Shown one piece after another: positions 35,031-43,557 of a stretch of 64,000 bases of DNA. The stretch spans positions 186,001 through 250,000 of the forward strand of contig NZ_CP091037.1 of assembly GCF_021534965.1 (NCBI RefSeq), given 5' to 3'. The translations under genes and the position numbers were made by a program. Origin of the DNA: Muricauda sp. SCSIO 65647 (GTDB lineage: Bacteria; Bacteroidota; Bacteroidia; Flavobacteriales; Flavobacteriaceae). How positions within the stretch are numbered: the first letter of the stretch is position 1; the number at the start of each line of letters is the position of its first letter. Under the pieces are notes generated by a model that saw only the letters and a list, made by a program, of their open reading frames with translations, did no database searches and was not told the DNA's origin.

Positions 35031-35966
35031 CTATATTTTATTTAAAAAGTCGTGCAACATATTCATAAACCGATCGCTATCCGCTTCCAATACTATTTCG
35101 GCATTTGATGGGCAACCGGTCGTGCCCACATAATCAATAACTGTTTGACCACGCGACCAGTCATCATTTTGAAGCACTGTCACATACGCCTTCTTCGTTT
35201 TCGTGGCGATTGCAGGATCGATGGCAATGGCCATGGTCATAGGATCGGGAAGATCAAATCCTTCAAGATGCGATAACGTTTGTGCATATTCGACCAAAGT
35301 TTTTTGTATGTCTACTGAAAAATGGGCCAATGATGTGCCAATGGCCCTTATTCGTTCCACTGCTGTCTTATCAAAAACAGCATATTTTCTTGAGATATCC
35401 CATCCTACCATCTTAATGGGCATTCCCGATTCAAAAACTATTTTAGCGGCCTCTGGATCTGCCCAAAAATTATATTCGGAAACGGGAGTAACGTTGCCCC
35501 TACCTTTGCCCACACCGCCCATTACAACACATTCTTTCACTTTTTGGGCAATTGACGGATCGAGCAGTAGTGCTGTGGCAATGTTGGTCAAAGGTGCCAT
35601 ACAAACCAACGTTACTTCACCTATATGTTCATTGATCATGTTCAAAAGCACGTCGACAGCGTGTTCCTCTTCTGGTTCAAAACCCGATAGTGGCAGCCCA
35701 ATATCGCCCATGCCATCTTTACCATGAACATGATCGGCAGTTTTCAACGGGCGTACCAAAGGTTTTGCGATGCCTGGGTACACAGATAGATCTGAATTGC
35801 ACAATGAAAGTGTATACAGGGCATTTTGCACCCCTTGGTCTAGAGATACATTTCCTGCCACCACCGTAACGGCCATGATTTCAATATCTGGACTATTTAC
35901 CGCCATTATTAATGCCACAGCATCATCTGACGCGGTATCGGTATCGATGATAAACTTTCTTTTCAT
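35031..35966 (-). CDS. Inosine/uridine-preferring nucleoside hydrolase
   Basis: A 311-residue nucleoside hydrolase that splits ribonucleosides into ribose and base. It begins KRKFIIDTDTASDDAVAL, the calcium-binding aspartate cluster (D8, D10, D14, D15) of the family. CMAPLTNIATALL and MGGVGKGRGNVTPVSEYNFWADPEAA follow. The missing discriminating histidine or tyrosine motif cannot be judged, so purine or pyrimidine preference is open. It overlaps the upstream deaminase gene by four bases, an indicator of translational coupling. Confidence 0.93.
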   Translation of the reverse strand: MKRKFIIDTDTASDDAVALIMAVNSPDIEIMAVTVVAGNVSLDQGVQNALYTLSLCNSDLSVYPGIAKPLVRPLKTADHVHGKDGMGDIGLPLSGFEPEEEHAVDVLLNMINEHIGEVTLVCMAPLTNIATALLLDPSIAQKVKECVVMGGVGKGRGNVTPVSEYNFWADPEAAKIVFESGMPIKMVGWDISRKYAVFDKTAVERIRAIGTSLAHFSVDIQKTLVEYAQTLSHLEGFDLPDPMTMAIAIDPAIATKTKKAYVTVLQNDDWSRGQTVIDYVGTTGCPSNAEIVLEADSDRFMNMLHDFLNKI

Positions 35967-37321
35967 ATTGCCGCACTATTGTTCTTTGCCTTAATGGCAA
36001 GATTTTTTGCCAATGCTTGAATCTTTGGCATCCATTTTTCCAATCCCTTTTTGGCTTCTTCCATATTGGCCGTAAGTAGCACCCTGTTTTCCATAATGAC
36101 CTGTCCGTCCACCATGGTCGTTCTTACATTATGCGGGTTGGCCTGAAACACCAAAGCGGCATAGGGGTCATGGCAGGGAAGCATGTTCAAAGATTGGGTC
36201 TCCACTATTACTATGTCGGCCTGCTTTCCTTTTTCCAAAGAGCCTATTTGGTCTTGAAGCCCCAAGACCTTTGCTCCTCCCATTGTTGCCAAGTGCACCA
36301 CTTGGTCTGGGGTCATCAGTGTCCTGTCCATTTTTCTCATTCGTTGCACCGTACAAGCGTAGGTCATTACTTTGAACAGGTCTATGACATTCGAGCCCAT
36401 TGGGCCATCGGTACCCAGACCTACCGGTATCCCTTTTTCGATGGCTTCCATTATTGGGGCCGTACCGGTTGCCCCCTTCGAATTGGCCATTGGATTATGG
36501 GCTATTCCACATCCTTTTTCTTTTATGACCTTCAAGTCTTCATCATCGACATGATTGCAATGGGCCAATATCATGTTATCCGCTAAAAATCCTATGTCTT
36601 CAAGATATCGGACAACTGAAAGTGATTTGGCATTATCAACAATTTTGCTTTTTTCGGTCTCGAACTCATCAATGTGAATGTGAATCGGAATATCAAGCTC
36701 ATCAGACATCGCCCTCACTTCCCTTAATCTATCGGCCGAAAGTGTATAGGCAGCATGGGGCGCTAGGGCAAGGGCCACACGGGAATACTTGTCAAACTGC
36801 CCCCTTATATTTCTGGCATAGGCCAGACCTCCATAAGGTTCTTTGGCATCCACCACAGGAAACCCAATAACCGTCTGACCCAACAATGCACGAAGGCCAA
36901 CTTTGGCCGTTGCCCTGGCCATCTCATCTACATGATAGTACATATCGGCATAAGTGGTTATACCCGATAGTGCCATATCCATTGTCCCAATCAATGTGGC
37001 ATCGTAAATGAGCTCTCGACACAATAGTTCCTTTTCCAATGGCATAAAATAGCCCATCAATCTATCTTGAATACCTTCTTCACCCAATCCCCGAAAAGCA
37101 ATCATGGGTAGATGACAGTGTGTATTGACCATTCCGGGCATTACTATGCCTCTTTGTGCATCGATTTTCTTGTCAGTGTCATAATCTGAAAGTAGCGAAC
37201 CATCTCCAACGGCCAATATCTCTCCCTTATCTATAACGACCACACCCTTATCAAATACTTCCATCTGTGAATTGATGGTCAGTACGGTTCCGTTATGGAT
37301 GATACAATCTACTTTAGTCAC
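35963..37321 (-). CDS. Amidohydrolase of the MTA/SAH (adenosine-type) deaminase family
   Basis: A 452-residue metal-dependent amidohydrolase. The metal site is visible as NTHCHL (H68, H70), ILAHCNHVDDED and GLGTDGPMGSN; HIHIDEFETE adds the catalytic region. This residue pattern belongs to the group with 5-methylthioadenosine/S-adenosylhomocysteine deaminases, several of which also act on adenosine; guanine or cytosine deaminases are a less likely alternative. It overlaps the genes on both sides (8 and 4 bases). Deaminating adenosine to inosine ahead of the nucleoside hydrolase would fit the pathway. Confidence 0.88.
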   Translation of the reverse strand: MTKVDCIIHNGTVLTINSQMEVFDKGVVVIDKGEILAVGDGSLLSDYDTDKKIDAQRGIVMPGMVNTHCHLPMIAFRGLGEEGIQDRLMGYFMPLEKELLCRELIYDATLIGTMDMALSGITTYADMYYHVDEMARATAKVGLRALLGQTVIGFPVVDAKEPYGGLAYARNIRGQFDKYSRVALALAPHAAYTLSADRLREVRAMSDELDIPIHIHIDEFETEKSKIVDNAKSLSVVRYLEDIGFLADNMILAHCNHVDDEDLKVIKEKGCGIAHNPMANSKGATGTAPIMEAIEKGIPVGLGTDGPMGSNVIDLFKVMTYACTVQRMRKMDRTLMTPDQVVHLATMGGAKVLGLQDQIGSLEKGKQADIVIVETQSLNMLPCHDPYAALVFQANPHNVRTTMVDGQVIMENRVLLTANMEEAKKGLEKWMPKIQALAKNLAIKAKNNSAAI

Positions 37322-38402
37322 TGCCTTCTTCTTTTATTTTGAACAGGTAAAATCTTGTGGGAACGGTTTCCTTAAAATTGTTGTCTGATGCGAACAATAA
37401 GGTTTGACTGTTATCCACATGAGGACCCAATGACATGCCTTCTATATTGCTTAGGCCATTTTGCATCTTCGAAAAATCAAATAGCTTCTTCTTTTGTACC
37501 CTGAAATACGTTTCACCATCATCACCTTTTTTGACCTTCTTGCCCTTTTTTACCAAGAAAAGCCGGCAGATAAATTTGAAATGTCCATCGGGTTGATAAG
37601 CTCCGGAGCGTTCTAATGCCAATAGATGTTCTTCATCCAGCACCAAAAGTTCAGATAGCCCATTATCGGCGACCCACCCACCCTCTCGAGCGTATGGCAT
37701 TTTAACCTTTTGAGGGACTTTTTCCAATTTGTACAGCCATGTTTCCTTTTCTTTTCCAGAAACCAGGTCTGCTTTGATAATGCGGAGCAGGCCCCCATGC
37801 CTTGACGAGGATTCAGGCCCATCGAAAACCAAAGGTGCCTCGGTCGCAAAAAAAATGGTCTTTTGATCCTCTGATAAGACTATGCTCTCAATCGACTTAT
37901 TAGAACGAAAGTTCTTCACATACTTTGTGTCGAGCGGAAAATCATTTTTCCAATATCCATTTTCATCGAAAAAAGAAATTCCAGCTTTTCCTCTTTTGCC
38001 CCCTTCATTGCTTACCACATATTGTTTGCCTTGCTTCAAATATCTAACACTCTCAAAGTCTGCCTTCTCTTTCTCATATGGGTTTTCTGAACTATCGTTG
38101 AGGACAACCACTTTTAACCCATGCACAGAGATGGAATTGTCATTACCCATTGTAAACTTTGACGTATAGATTCGGGCCGGACCAAATTCTGAGCGATCGT
38201 CACTAACCAGATATAGCAAGTCCGCGTCAAAATCATAGTCGATTCCCGAAATCCCACCAAAAGCCACATTGCTTTTGTCATGTACCTGCCTTATTTCATA
38301 GTCATCGACAAATTCCAATAAAAAACTCTTTCTTGCGCTACAATTACTAAAAAGCACCAAGCATAGATAGGTGACAATCAATGACTTTACAGAACCGTTC
38401 AT
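37314..38402 (-). CDS. Phytase-like esterase (PF13449) lipoprotein
   Basis: A 362-residue exported protein with lipobox LFSNC (cysteine near residue 21). The mature protein is a Phytase-like beta-propeller: VAFGGISGIDYDFDADLLYLVSDDRSE opens it, with NEGGKRGK, ESIVLSEDQKTIFFATEAPL and LSNIEGMSLGPH as later blades. Family members are annotated as esterase-like activity of phytase; enzymatic proof is rare. In a nucleoside operon it might process phosphorylated or polymeric substrate at the surface, but that is only an inference. Overlaps the deaminase gene. Confidence 0.85.
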   Translation of the reverse strand: MNGSVKSLIVTYLCLVLFSNCSARKSFLLEFVDDYEIRQVHDKSNVAFGGISGIDYDFDADLLYLVSDDRSEFGPARIYTSKFTMGNDNSISVHGLKVVVLNDSSENPYEKEKADFESVRYLKQGKQYVVSNEGGKRGKAGISFFDENGYWKNDFPLDTKYVKNFRSNKSIESIVLSEDQKTIFFATEAPLVFDGPESSSRHGGLLRIIKADLVSGKEKETWLYKLEKVPQKVKMPYAREGGWVADNGLSELLVLDEEHLLALERSGAYQPDGHFKFICRLFLVKKGKKVKKGDDGETYFRVQKKKLFDFSKMQNGLSNIEGMSLGPHVDNSQTLLFASDNNFKETVPTRFYLFKIKEEGSD

Positions 38403-38430
38403 ACTTTTTCTACTGTGCTTTCGAAATGAT

Positions 38431-39342
38431 TCATATTGGCCCTACCTCGATTTCCCCCAATCTGGGAATAGACGCCTGGGCCCCTAGACGGGTAACTGAA
38501 ATTGCCGCGGCACAATTTGCAAAATGAACCGCTTCTTTGACCTTTTTGCCTGCCGCTATTGCCACTGCCAATGCCCCATTGAAGGTATCTCCAGCGGCCG
38601 TGGTATCCAACGCCTCAACTTTTTTGCCAGAAACCAATCCGGTATGTTCTTCACTCGAAATAAACGCACCATGATCGCCCATGGTTATTATGACGACTTC
38701 TACCCCACATTCCCGCAACAAATTTGAAGCGGCCCTTGCCGACCCTTCGTCCACTATCTTGATACCCGTAAGAATTTCAGTCTCAGTTTCGTTTGGGGTG
38801 ATCATATATAGTCCCTCAAGCACTTTTTTTGATAGTTTTTGTGCCGGTGCAGGATTCAAAATCACTTTTCTTTGATGTCTCTTGGCCAATGCTATGGCGT
38901 ATTCAACCGTTTTCAGCGGAATTTCCAATTGTATCAAAATAATATCTGCACCTATTACCTCTTCAAGCGCTTTGTCTATATGCTTTTTTGCCAAACTCTC
39001 ATTGGCCCCGGGGGCCACAACAATAGAATTTTCACCCTTTTCATTCAGGGTTATCATGGCAACTCCCGATACCGTATTGGCCTCACTGAACACATAGTCA
39101 GTATTGATGCCCTCTTCCTCAAAATGTTGAACAGCGCGTTTGCCCATATCATCATCGCCTACCTTTGTAATGAAATTCACGGTTCCTCCCATTCTAGAGG
39201 CTGCAACCGCCTGATTTGCCCCTTTGCCGCCAAGGCTGATGAAAAACTTTCCTCCCAACACCGTCTCGCCAGGTCTTGGAATATGCCCGGCCTTTACCAC
39301 CATATCGGTATTTGTACTGCCTATGACCGTGATTTTTGTCAT
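38431..39342 (-). CDS. rbsK: Ribokinase
   Basis: A 303-residue PfkB-family sugar kinase that phosphorylates D-ribose to ribose-5-phosphate. The ribose-binding loop GGKGANQAVAA starts at residue 38 and the ATP/catalytic motif DTTAAGDTFNGA has the base at D252; NTDMVVKAGHIPRPGET is typical for RbsK. Full length for the family. It lies between the GATase-like gene (80 bp) and the phytase-like gene (28 bp). The product feeds the transketolase and transaldolase encoded further down. Confidence 0.95.
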   Translation of the reverse strand: MTKITVIGSTNTDMVVKAGHIPRPGETVLGGKFFISLGGKGANQAVAASRMGGTVNFITKVGDDDMGKRAVQHFEEEGINTDYVFSEANTVSGVAMITLNEKGENSIVVAPGANESLAKKHIDKALEEVIGADIILIQLEIPLKTVEYAIALAKRHQRKVILNPAPAQKLSKKVLEGLYMITPNETETEILTGIKIVDEGSARAASNLLRECGVEVVIITMGDHGAFISSEEHTGLVSGKKVEALDTTAAGDTFNGALAVAIAAGKKVKEAVHFANCAAAISVTRLGAQASIPRLGEIEVGPI

Positions 39343-39423
39343 TTCAAGCGTTCTTATACATTTAAAGATATTGTATGGTTCTTGATTGCCCTTTCCCCAA
39401 ACTATTTTTATAGTGAGTTTAAT

Positions 39424-40170
39424 TTAATCCTTTGAGGTCAACCAGCCTATTAATTTGTTCCATAAGTTTGGATATTCTACCCAATCAACAAATTCCCTAG
39501 GAGCCCAATGGGGAGCCAAATCTGATGTAAATGCGGCAGACTTTCCTTTTTTGTACGCCCCGATCACCAATAGGGGATCTTCACCGACAATTGCCAACGT
39601 CTCGGTATTTTCTTTTGCGATTACCTTGTTGTAGCCCAAAAGGTTGGGCCAATGTTTGGGCAAATCTTTGGTTATGTCATGGTCACCCACTTTTTCAGGA
39701 ACGATGCCTTGTGGCAGTTCTACCCGATCATCATTTGGCAACATCTTCACCGGAAGGCAATCTCTTAACGGCGATTCACCATACCGTGTCTTGGCATCAA
39801 TACCGGTAAAGGACATATATCCGCCGACCATCAATAAACTACCCCCCTCACCTACATATTTTTTTATGGCTTCCAATTTGTTGGGCACTACAATTGATTC
39901 AGCAAATGTTCGCCTGCCCAACAAAAAACTGTTCGCCCCCACGTCGCTTATGATGACCACATCATACTTTTTGTACCCGGCCACCGTATCTGGAACTTCA
40001 GTTTCAATTTTGTGTGCGGGAACATAATCGACCTCCATTCCCATCTCGGTAATCTTACGGATGAAATCCGTCCCACCCTCAACATATTCAGAAGTGTGGA
40101 AGGTATCAAATCCCTTTTGGTGTACGGAGTAGGTAAACCAAGATTCACCAATAAACAATACTTTAGGCAT
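39424..40170 (-). CDS. Glutamine amidotransferase-like (GATase1-like) protein
   Basis: A 248-residue protein with the fold of class I glutamine amidotransferase-like proteins (PF07090 type). MPKVLFIGESWFTYSVHQKGFD, YDVVIISDVGANSF and GGSLLMVGGYMSF are characteristic. Other parts such as FTSDLAPHWAP also fit. No obvious nucleophilic cysteine in a GxCxG-type elbow is seen, so it is probably not a true amidotransferase. It is the first gene of the nucleoside operon, 41 bp behind an ACAAACGTTTGT operator. The role is unknown; a carbohydrate or nucleobase-related function is suggested only by context. Confidence 0.8.
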   Translation of the reverse strand: MPKVLFIGESWFTYSVHQKGFDTFHTSEYVEGGTDFIRKITEMGMEVDYVPAHKIETEVPDTVAGYKKYDVVIISDVGANSFLLGRRTFAESIVVPNKLEAIKKYVGEGGSLLMVGGYMSFTGIDAKTRYGESPLRDCLPVKMLPNDDRVELPQGIVPEKVGDHDITKDLPKHWPNLLGYNKVIAKENTETLAIVGEDPLLVIGAYKKGKSAAFTSDLAPHWAPREFVDWVEYPNLWNKLIGWLTSKD

Positions 40171-40210
40171 AGTAGCTATTATTTGAAAAAATTAAAAGAA
40201 TATATTTTGC

Positions 40211-40222
40211 ACAAACGTTTGT
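40211..40222. promoter_or_regulatory. LacI-type operator 1 (nucleoside operon)
   Basis: Palindrome ACAAACGTTTGT with central CG, flanked by TTGC and TCAAA. It lies 41 bp upstream of the first gene of the minus-strand operon. Very similar elements precede the other units of the locus and lacI itself. Confidence 0.75.
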
Positions 40223-40298
40223 TCAAAGATATGGTTTTTTTGCTATTACGCAAGCTTGAAGCTTTCATTTTGTGGCCTTGCAGCCCAAAAAGAGGAAC

Positions 40299-40325
40299 AA
40301 AAAAAGCGGCAGAAAATTCTGCCGC
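40299..40325 (-). terminator. Terminator downstream of the susD 3' fragment (copy A)
   Basis: On the minus strand GCGGCAGAA-tt-TTCTGCCGC is followed by seven T residues. It is part of the duplicated segment and has an almost identical partner at 42103-42130 behind susD. Confidence 0.9.
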
Positions 40326-40550
40326 CCTAACTAAATGCAACTAACTCAAATATTTAGTTATGAAAATCAATAACCTGGGTTCTGTGGAAACTGTGATTCG
40401 TCATTGTACACATTTATTTCATTCAGTAGAATAGGATAAAGCAACTGATAGGCCTGCGCGGTCACCCCTACTTCAGCAAGGGCCTCAATGGCCCTATTCT
40501 GTCTCAACAAATCAAACCAACGGTGCAACTCTAGGGGCAGTTCCATTACA
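40301..40550. repeat. Direct repeat copy A (susD 3' end plus terminator)
   Basis: About 250 bp nearly identical to 42106-42356. It carries the last ~55 codons of susD and its terminator. Scattered substitutions, several at third codon positions, indicate an old duplication rather than an assembly error. Confidence 0.9.
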
Positions 40551-40624
40551 CGTTCCCGAGATATGCCGCTCTTCGAAATCCAATAAAAACCCCCCAGAGG
40601 GTTCTTATGTAAATATGGCATCAT
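40367..40624 (-). pseudogene. SusD C-terminal fragment (truncated duplicate)
   Basis: An 85-codon frame whose last ~60 residues (ELPLELHRWFDLLRQNRAIE, ending in QFPQNPGY) match the C-terminus of the complete susD at 42173, with a handful of substitutions. The first ~22 codons are unrelated. Without the helical TPR core and a signal peptide it cannot be a functional glycan/nucleoside binder. It is read as the remains of a second susD whose body was lost, or as a segmental copy. The frame is still open, with low divergence. Confidence 0.85.
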
Positions 40625-40790
40625 CAGGGAAGTATCTTTTTCATTCCCTCAAATCACGTTTTCTTTTTGAGTGGTGGGTATATTTTAGATAATAGGCAAA
40701 TTTCCTTTACTAATTCGTACCTAGAGTAATTAGTATAGATTAAAATTTCTTTTAAAAATCTCTTTCGTGTTGTGCCTTCACTATCGCTAA

Positions 40791-41810
40791 TCAGTCTTCG
40801 CCCGTAGTAAAAGTAAGAATGGGGCCTGATACAATAGCGTTAGATGAGGCACTATGAATACCCTCAGCCACAACTTCCATATTCCTTAAAACCGGCCTTT
40901 GATCACTACGCCAATAAAAGAGCCACATGGGAAGACTAATAACTTTACCTCTATGCACAAAAGTCTCGATGAGAGTTATTTCCTTGGTATAATAATAAAT
41001 ATCAAAATCATCTTCAATTGTTTGGGGCCTTATGATAATCTTTGAGTCGGGACCAATTGTAATGTCTTCTGTAAAAACCAAATACATTGTCTCGTAGAGC
41101 CTAACATTCGTAGCTCCTTCCTCGGGTATGGAGTAAAACAAGCCAAACGAGTCATCCGCCAAAAGTTCAACGTTCTTCAGAAAAAGGACCTTTTTGGATT
41201 TTTCATTGAGCCTAATGGTTATGGTATTCTCCCCTTCCTGAAGCAATATCGGCGACAAAGCGAATTGAACTTTTCCTGGATTTCCCCAAGCGCTGCCATA
41301 TACAGCCTGTCCATTCTTCACCTCTTGATCGTTTACTAAGATGTCCACCAAGGTTTTCTCTCCCCATCCTGCCCATGTGACCTGAAAAACAAAACGCTTA
41401 TTCAAATCTTCATTGGTAAGGTTAACTGGAATGTTTATGGTTCCTTTCAGCCTATTCAATATCCAGGAGCCATACCTGAAAATATCGTGTGAACTTTGGG
41501 GCTTTCCCATAGAACCAGTGTGGTTCCACTTCACAAGTTTCCTGCCCCGAATCTTTGGAGCCACTCGACCTACCAGCAAATAGTTTTCAGACGTCACAGC
41601 TGCTTCATCAGCGTTAAAATATTCTTTCATCGATTTGGGCTTTTCAAGCCCCTCTGACAAGGTGACAAAAGAATTGAGGTCGATATCATTTATCGACATC
41701 AATTCTTTTGTGTCTTCGAAATCGGACAGCCCTAGCATGTTTTCATCATCTTTTTCACAAGAAATTAGTAGTACAGCCAAGAAAGGGAAAATCAAATATT
41801 GTTTTTTCAT
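40791..41810 (-). CDS. Surface lipoprotein with Ig-like domain in the nucleoside locus
   Basis: A 339-residue lipoprotein (lipobox LLISC, cysteine near residue 18, followed by the acidic export tether EKDDEN). The middle contains a carbohydrate-binding or jelly-roll-like stretch (FRYGSWILNRLKGTINIPVN, QVTWAGWGEKTLVDILVNDQEV). The last third has an Ig-like Big_5 pattern (YSIPEEGATNVRLYETMYLVFTED). By position, between the susD fragment and susD, and by its own operator upstream, it is a candidate surface substrate-binding protein. No enzymatic motif is seen. Transcribed separately from susCD because of the terminator at 42103-42130. Confidence 0.75.
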   Translation of the reverse strand: MKKQYLIFPFLAVLLISCEKDDENMLGLSDFEDTKELMSINDIDLNSFVTLSEGLEKPKSMKEYFNADEAAVTSENYLLVGRVAPKIRGRKLVKWNHTGSMGKPQSSHDIFRYGSWILNRLKGTINIPVNLTNEDLNKRFVFQVTWAGWGEKTLVDILVNDQEVKNGQAVYGSAWGNPGKVQFALSPILLQEGENTITIRLNEKSKKVLFLKNVELLADDSFGLFYSIPEEGATNVRLYETMYLVFTEDITIGPDSKIIIRPQTIEDDFDIYYYTKEITLIETFVHRGKVISLPMWLFYWRSDQRPVLRNMEVVAEGIHSASSNAIVSGPILTFTTGED

Positions 41811-42013
41811 GTTATGTTCAGATTTTTGTTTTCTTTTTTGAAAGGATTTGGCATATCAAGCAATTTTTGAGAAATCAACTAACAGGCTGTAATACTCCTC
41901 TACATATTTCTCGCCTGTATGCCACCGCTAATATTCTTAAGTAATTATTGTTATTCACATAAATCGGCATTGATAGTCCTCTATGAAAATTAGCCGTCTG
42001 TATTTATAATAGA

Positions 42014-42025
42014 ACAAACGTTTGT
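42014..42025. promoter_or_regulatory. LacI-type operator 2 (surface lipoprotein gene)
   Basis: ACAAACGTTTGT in the context AGA-ACAAACGTTTGT-GCAAAA, 204 bp upstream of the lipoprotein start and directly beyond the susD terminator, so it can only serve the lipoprotein unit. Confidence 0.72.
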
Positions 42026-42102
42026 GCAAAATTATTAGTAATTATAGATTTTTCCAAGTTTTTCTTTATTTAATCGTATAGCCGAAAACCAAAAGTTATT
42101 AA

Positions 42103-42130
42103 ATAAAAAAGCGGCAGAAAATTCTGCCGC
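42103..42130 (-). terminator. Terminator of the susCD operon
   Basis: GCGGCAGAA-tt-TTCTGCCGC followed by a T run on the minus strand, 43 bp past the susD stop. Duplicated at 40299-40325. Confidence 0.9.
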
Positions 42131-42356
42131 CCTAACTAAATGCAACTAACTCAAATAATTTAGTCATCAAAATCAATAGCCTGGGTTCTGTGGAAACTGT
42201 GATTCGTCATTGTACACATTTATTTCATTCAGTGGAATAGGATAAAGCAACTGATAGGTCTGTGCGGTCACCCCTACTTCGGCAAGGGCCTCAATGGCCC
42301 TATTCTGTCTTAACAAATCGAACCATCGCTGTAGCTCAAGTGGAAGTTCTAGCCTT
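42106..42356. repeat. Direct repeat copy B (intact susD 3' end plus terminator)
   Basis: Partner of 40301-40550. In this copy the susD reading frame continues upstream into the complete gene, so it is probably the parental copy. Confidence 0.9.
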
Positions 42357-43546
42357 CTCTCGAGGTACACGGCATCACGAAAGCTTTGCTGGTCGGGAAG
42401 ATCTGTACTTGACAAAACATTGATCCCGGCCCTGCTTCTGATACTGTTCAAAAGGTCAAAAGCCGTTGCATCCGCTTCATATCCAACTTCGTTCAAGGCT
42501 TCTGCAAGCATTAAAACAACATCTGCATATCGCATCAACGGAAAGTCCCTTCCCAATGGCGGATCTCCGTCCTCAGCTTGTTTCGCCGGATAGGTTCCAT
42601 TGGCGTTCATGACCGGATCCAACAACGGTAACCTCGCATCGGCTGCATCGTAAAAAGGAAGTAGTGCTGAATAATCAGGTTGTCCAAATCCCTGGTGGCC
42701 TACATCATCTAGGTTGGAAAATCGAATGGAAAAGATAATCTCATCGTTCAGTTCATTGTCTATGGCAAACACATCGCCCACATTTTCCAATAGCGTGAAA
42801 TCACCACTTTGCACAATCGCGTTAAGTACAGTGGAGGCTTCTGCCCATTTCTGTTGGGTCAAATAAACCTTTCCTAAGAGCGCCCTCGCCGCGTTAGATG
42901 TGGCCCTACCTTCTTGACCACTAAATGTAGCGGGTAGGTTTTGTACAGCAAACTCTAGATCATTTTCAATTTCAATATAGATATCGGCCACTGTATTTCT
43001 GGTAAGTTCAGCGGCTTCTTGGGGAGTGATTTCCTCTAAGATCAATGGCACATCGCCCCATAACCTTATCGCATTGAAATAGGCCAGCGCCCTCAAGAAC
43101 CTTGCCTCTCCGATATATTGATTTTTCAAATCACCATCGAATTCAGCGTTCTCGATCCTGGTAATGATGATATTGGCATCGAATATTGATTTGAATGTGC
43201 TGTTCCAAGCCCCTTCTATTATTCCACTCAGCGTATTATCGACAAAAGTGTCGACCTCAAGAACCTGAAATCCGACTCCTGAAACATCACCATTTGCGAC
43301 ATCGTCGGCCCTTACCTCCATCATCGTATAAAAGCTGCCCCCAAAACGGGTATCGTTGCTACCATACTGGTCAGGACTCTGCAAATTAGCGTACGCACCA
43401 ATTATAGCTGCTTCAAAATCTTCAGGGGTCTGAAAAAAGTTCTCCACATTTCCCTGTGAAATGGGTGCAAGCTCAATAAAGTCTTCATTGCAAGAAACCA
43501 TGAGGACCATCATCGTTAGCATCAAATATGTTCGTATACTTTTCAT
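42173..43546 (-). CDS. susD: SusD/RagB-family outer-membrane nutrient-binding lipoprotein
   Basis: A 457-residue SusD homologue. The signal ends in the lipobox MVSC (cysteine near residue 19), followed by NEDFIELAPISQGN. NVENFFQTPEDFEAAIIGAYANLQS, GEARFLRALAYFNAIRLWGDVPLI and the C-terminal LERRLELPLELQRWFDLLR are core family motifs. SusD caps the SusC channel at the cell surface and captures the ligand. It is 11 bp behind susC. In this locus the cargo is more likely a nucleoside, nucleotide or ribose compound than a polysaccharide, since no glycan-cleaving enzyme is adjacent. Confidence 0.95.
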   Translation of the reverse strand: MKSIRTYLMLTMMVLMVSCNEDFIELAPISQGNVENFFQTPEDFEAAIIGAYANLQSPDQYGSNDTRFGGSFYTMMEVRADDVANGDVSGVGFQVLEVDTFVDNTLSGIIEGAWNSTFKSIFDANIIITRIENAEFDGDLKNQYIGEARFLRALAYFNAIRLWGDVPLILEEITPQEAAELTRNTVADIYIEIENDLEFAVQNLPATFSGQEGRATSNAARALLGKVYLTQQKWAEASTVLNAIVQSGDFTLLENVGDVFAIDNELNDEIIFSIRFSNLDDVGHQGFGQPDYSALLPFYDAADARLPLLDPVMNANGTYPAKQAEDGDPPLGRDFPLMRYADVVLMLAEALNEVGYEADATAFDLLNSIRSRAGINVLSSTDLPDQQSFRDAVYLERRLELPLELQRWFDLLRQNRAIEALAEVGVTAQTYQLLYPIPLNEINVYNDESQFPQNPGY

Positions 43547-43557
43547 GACAATTTAAT

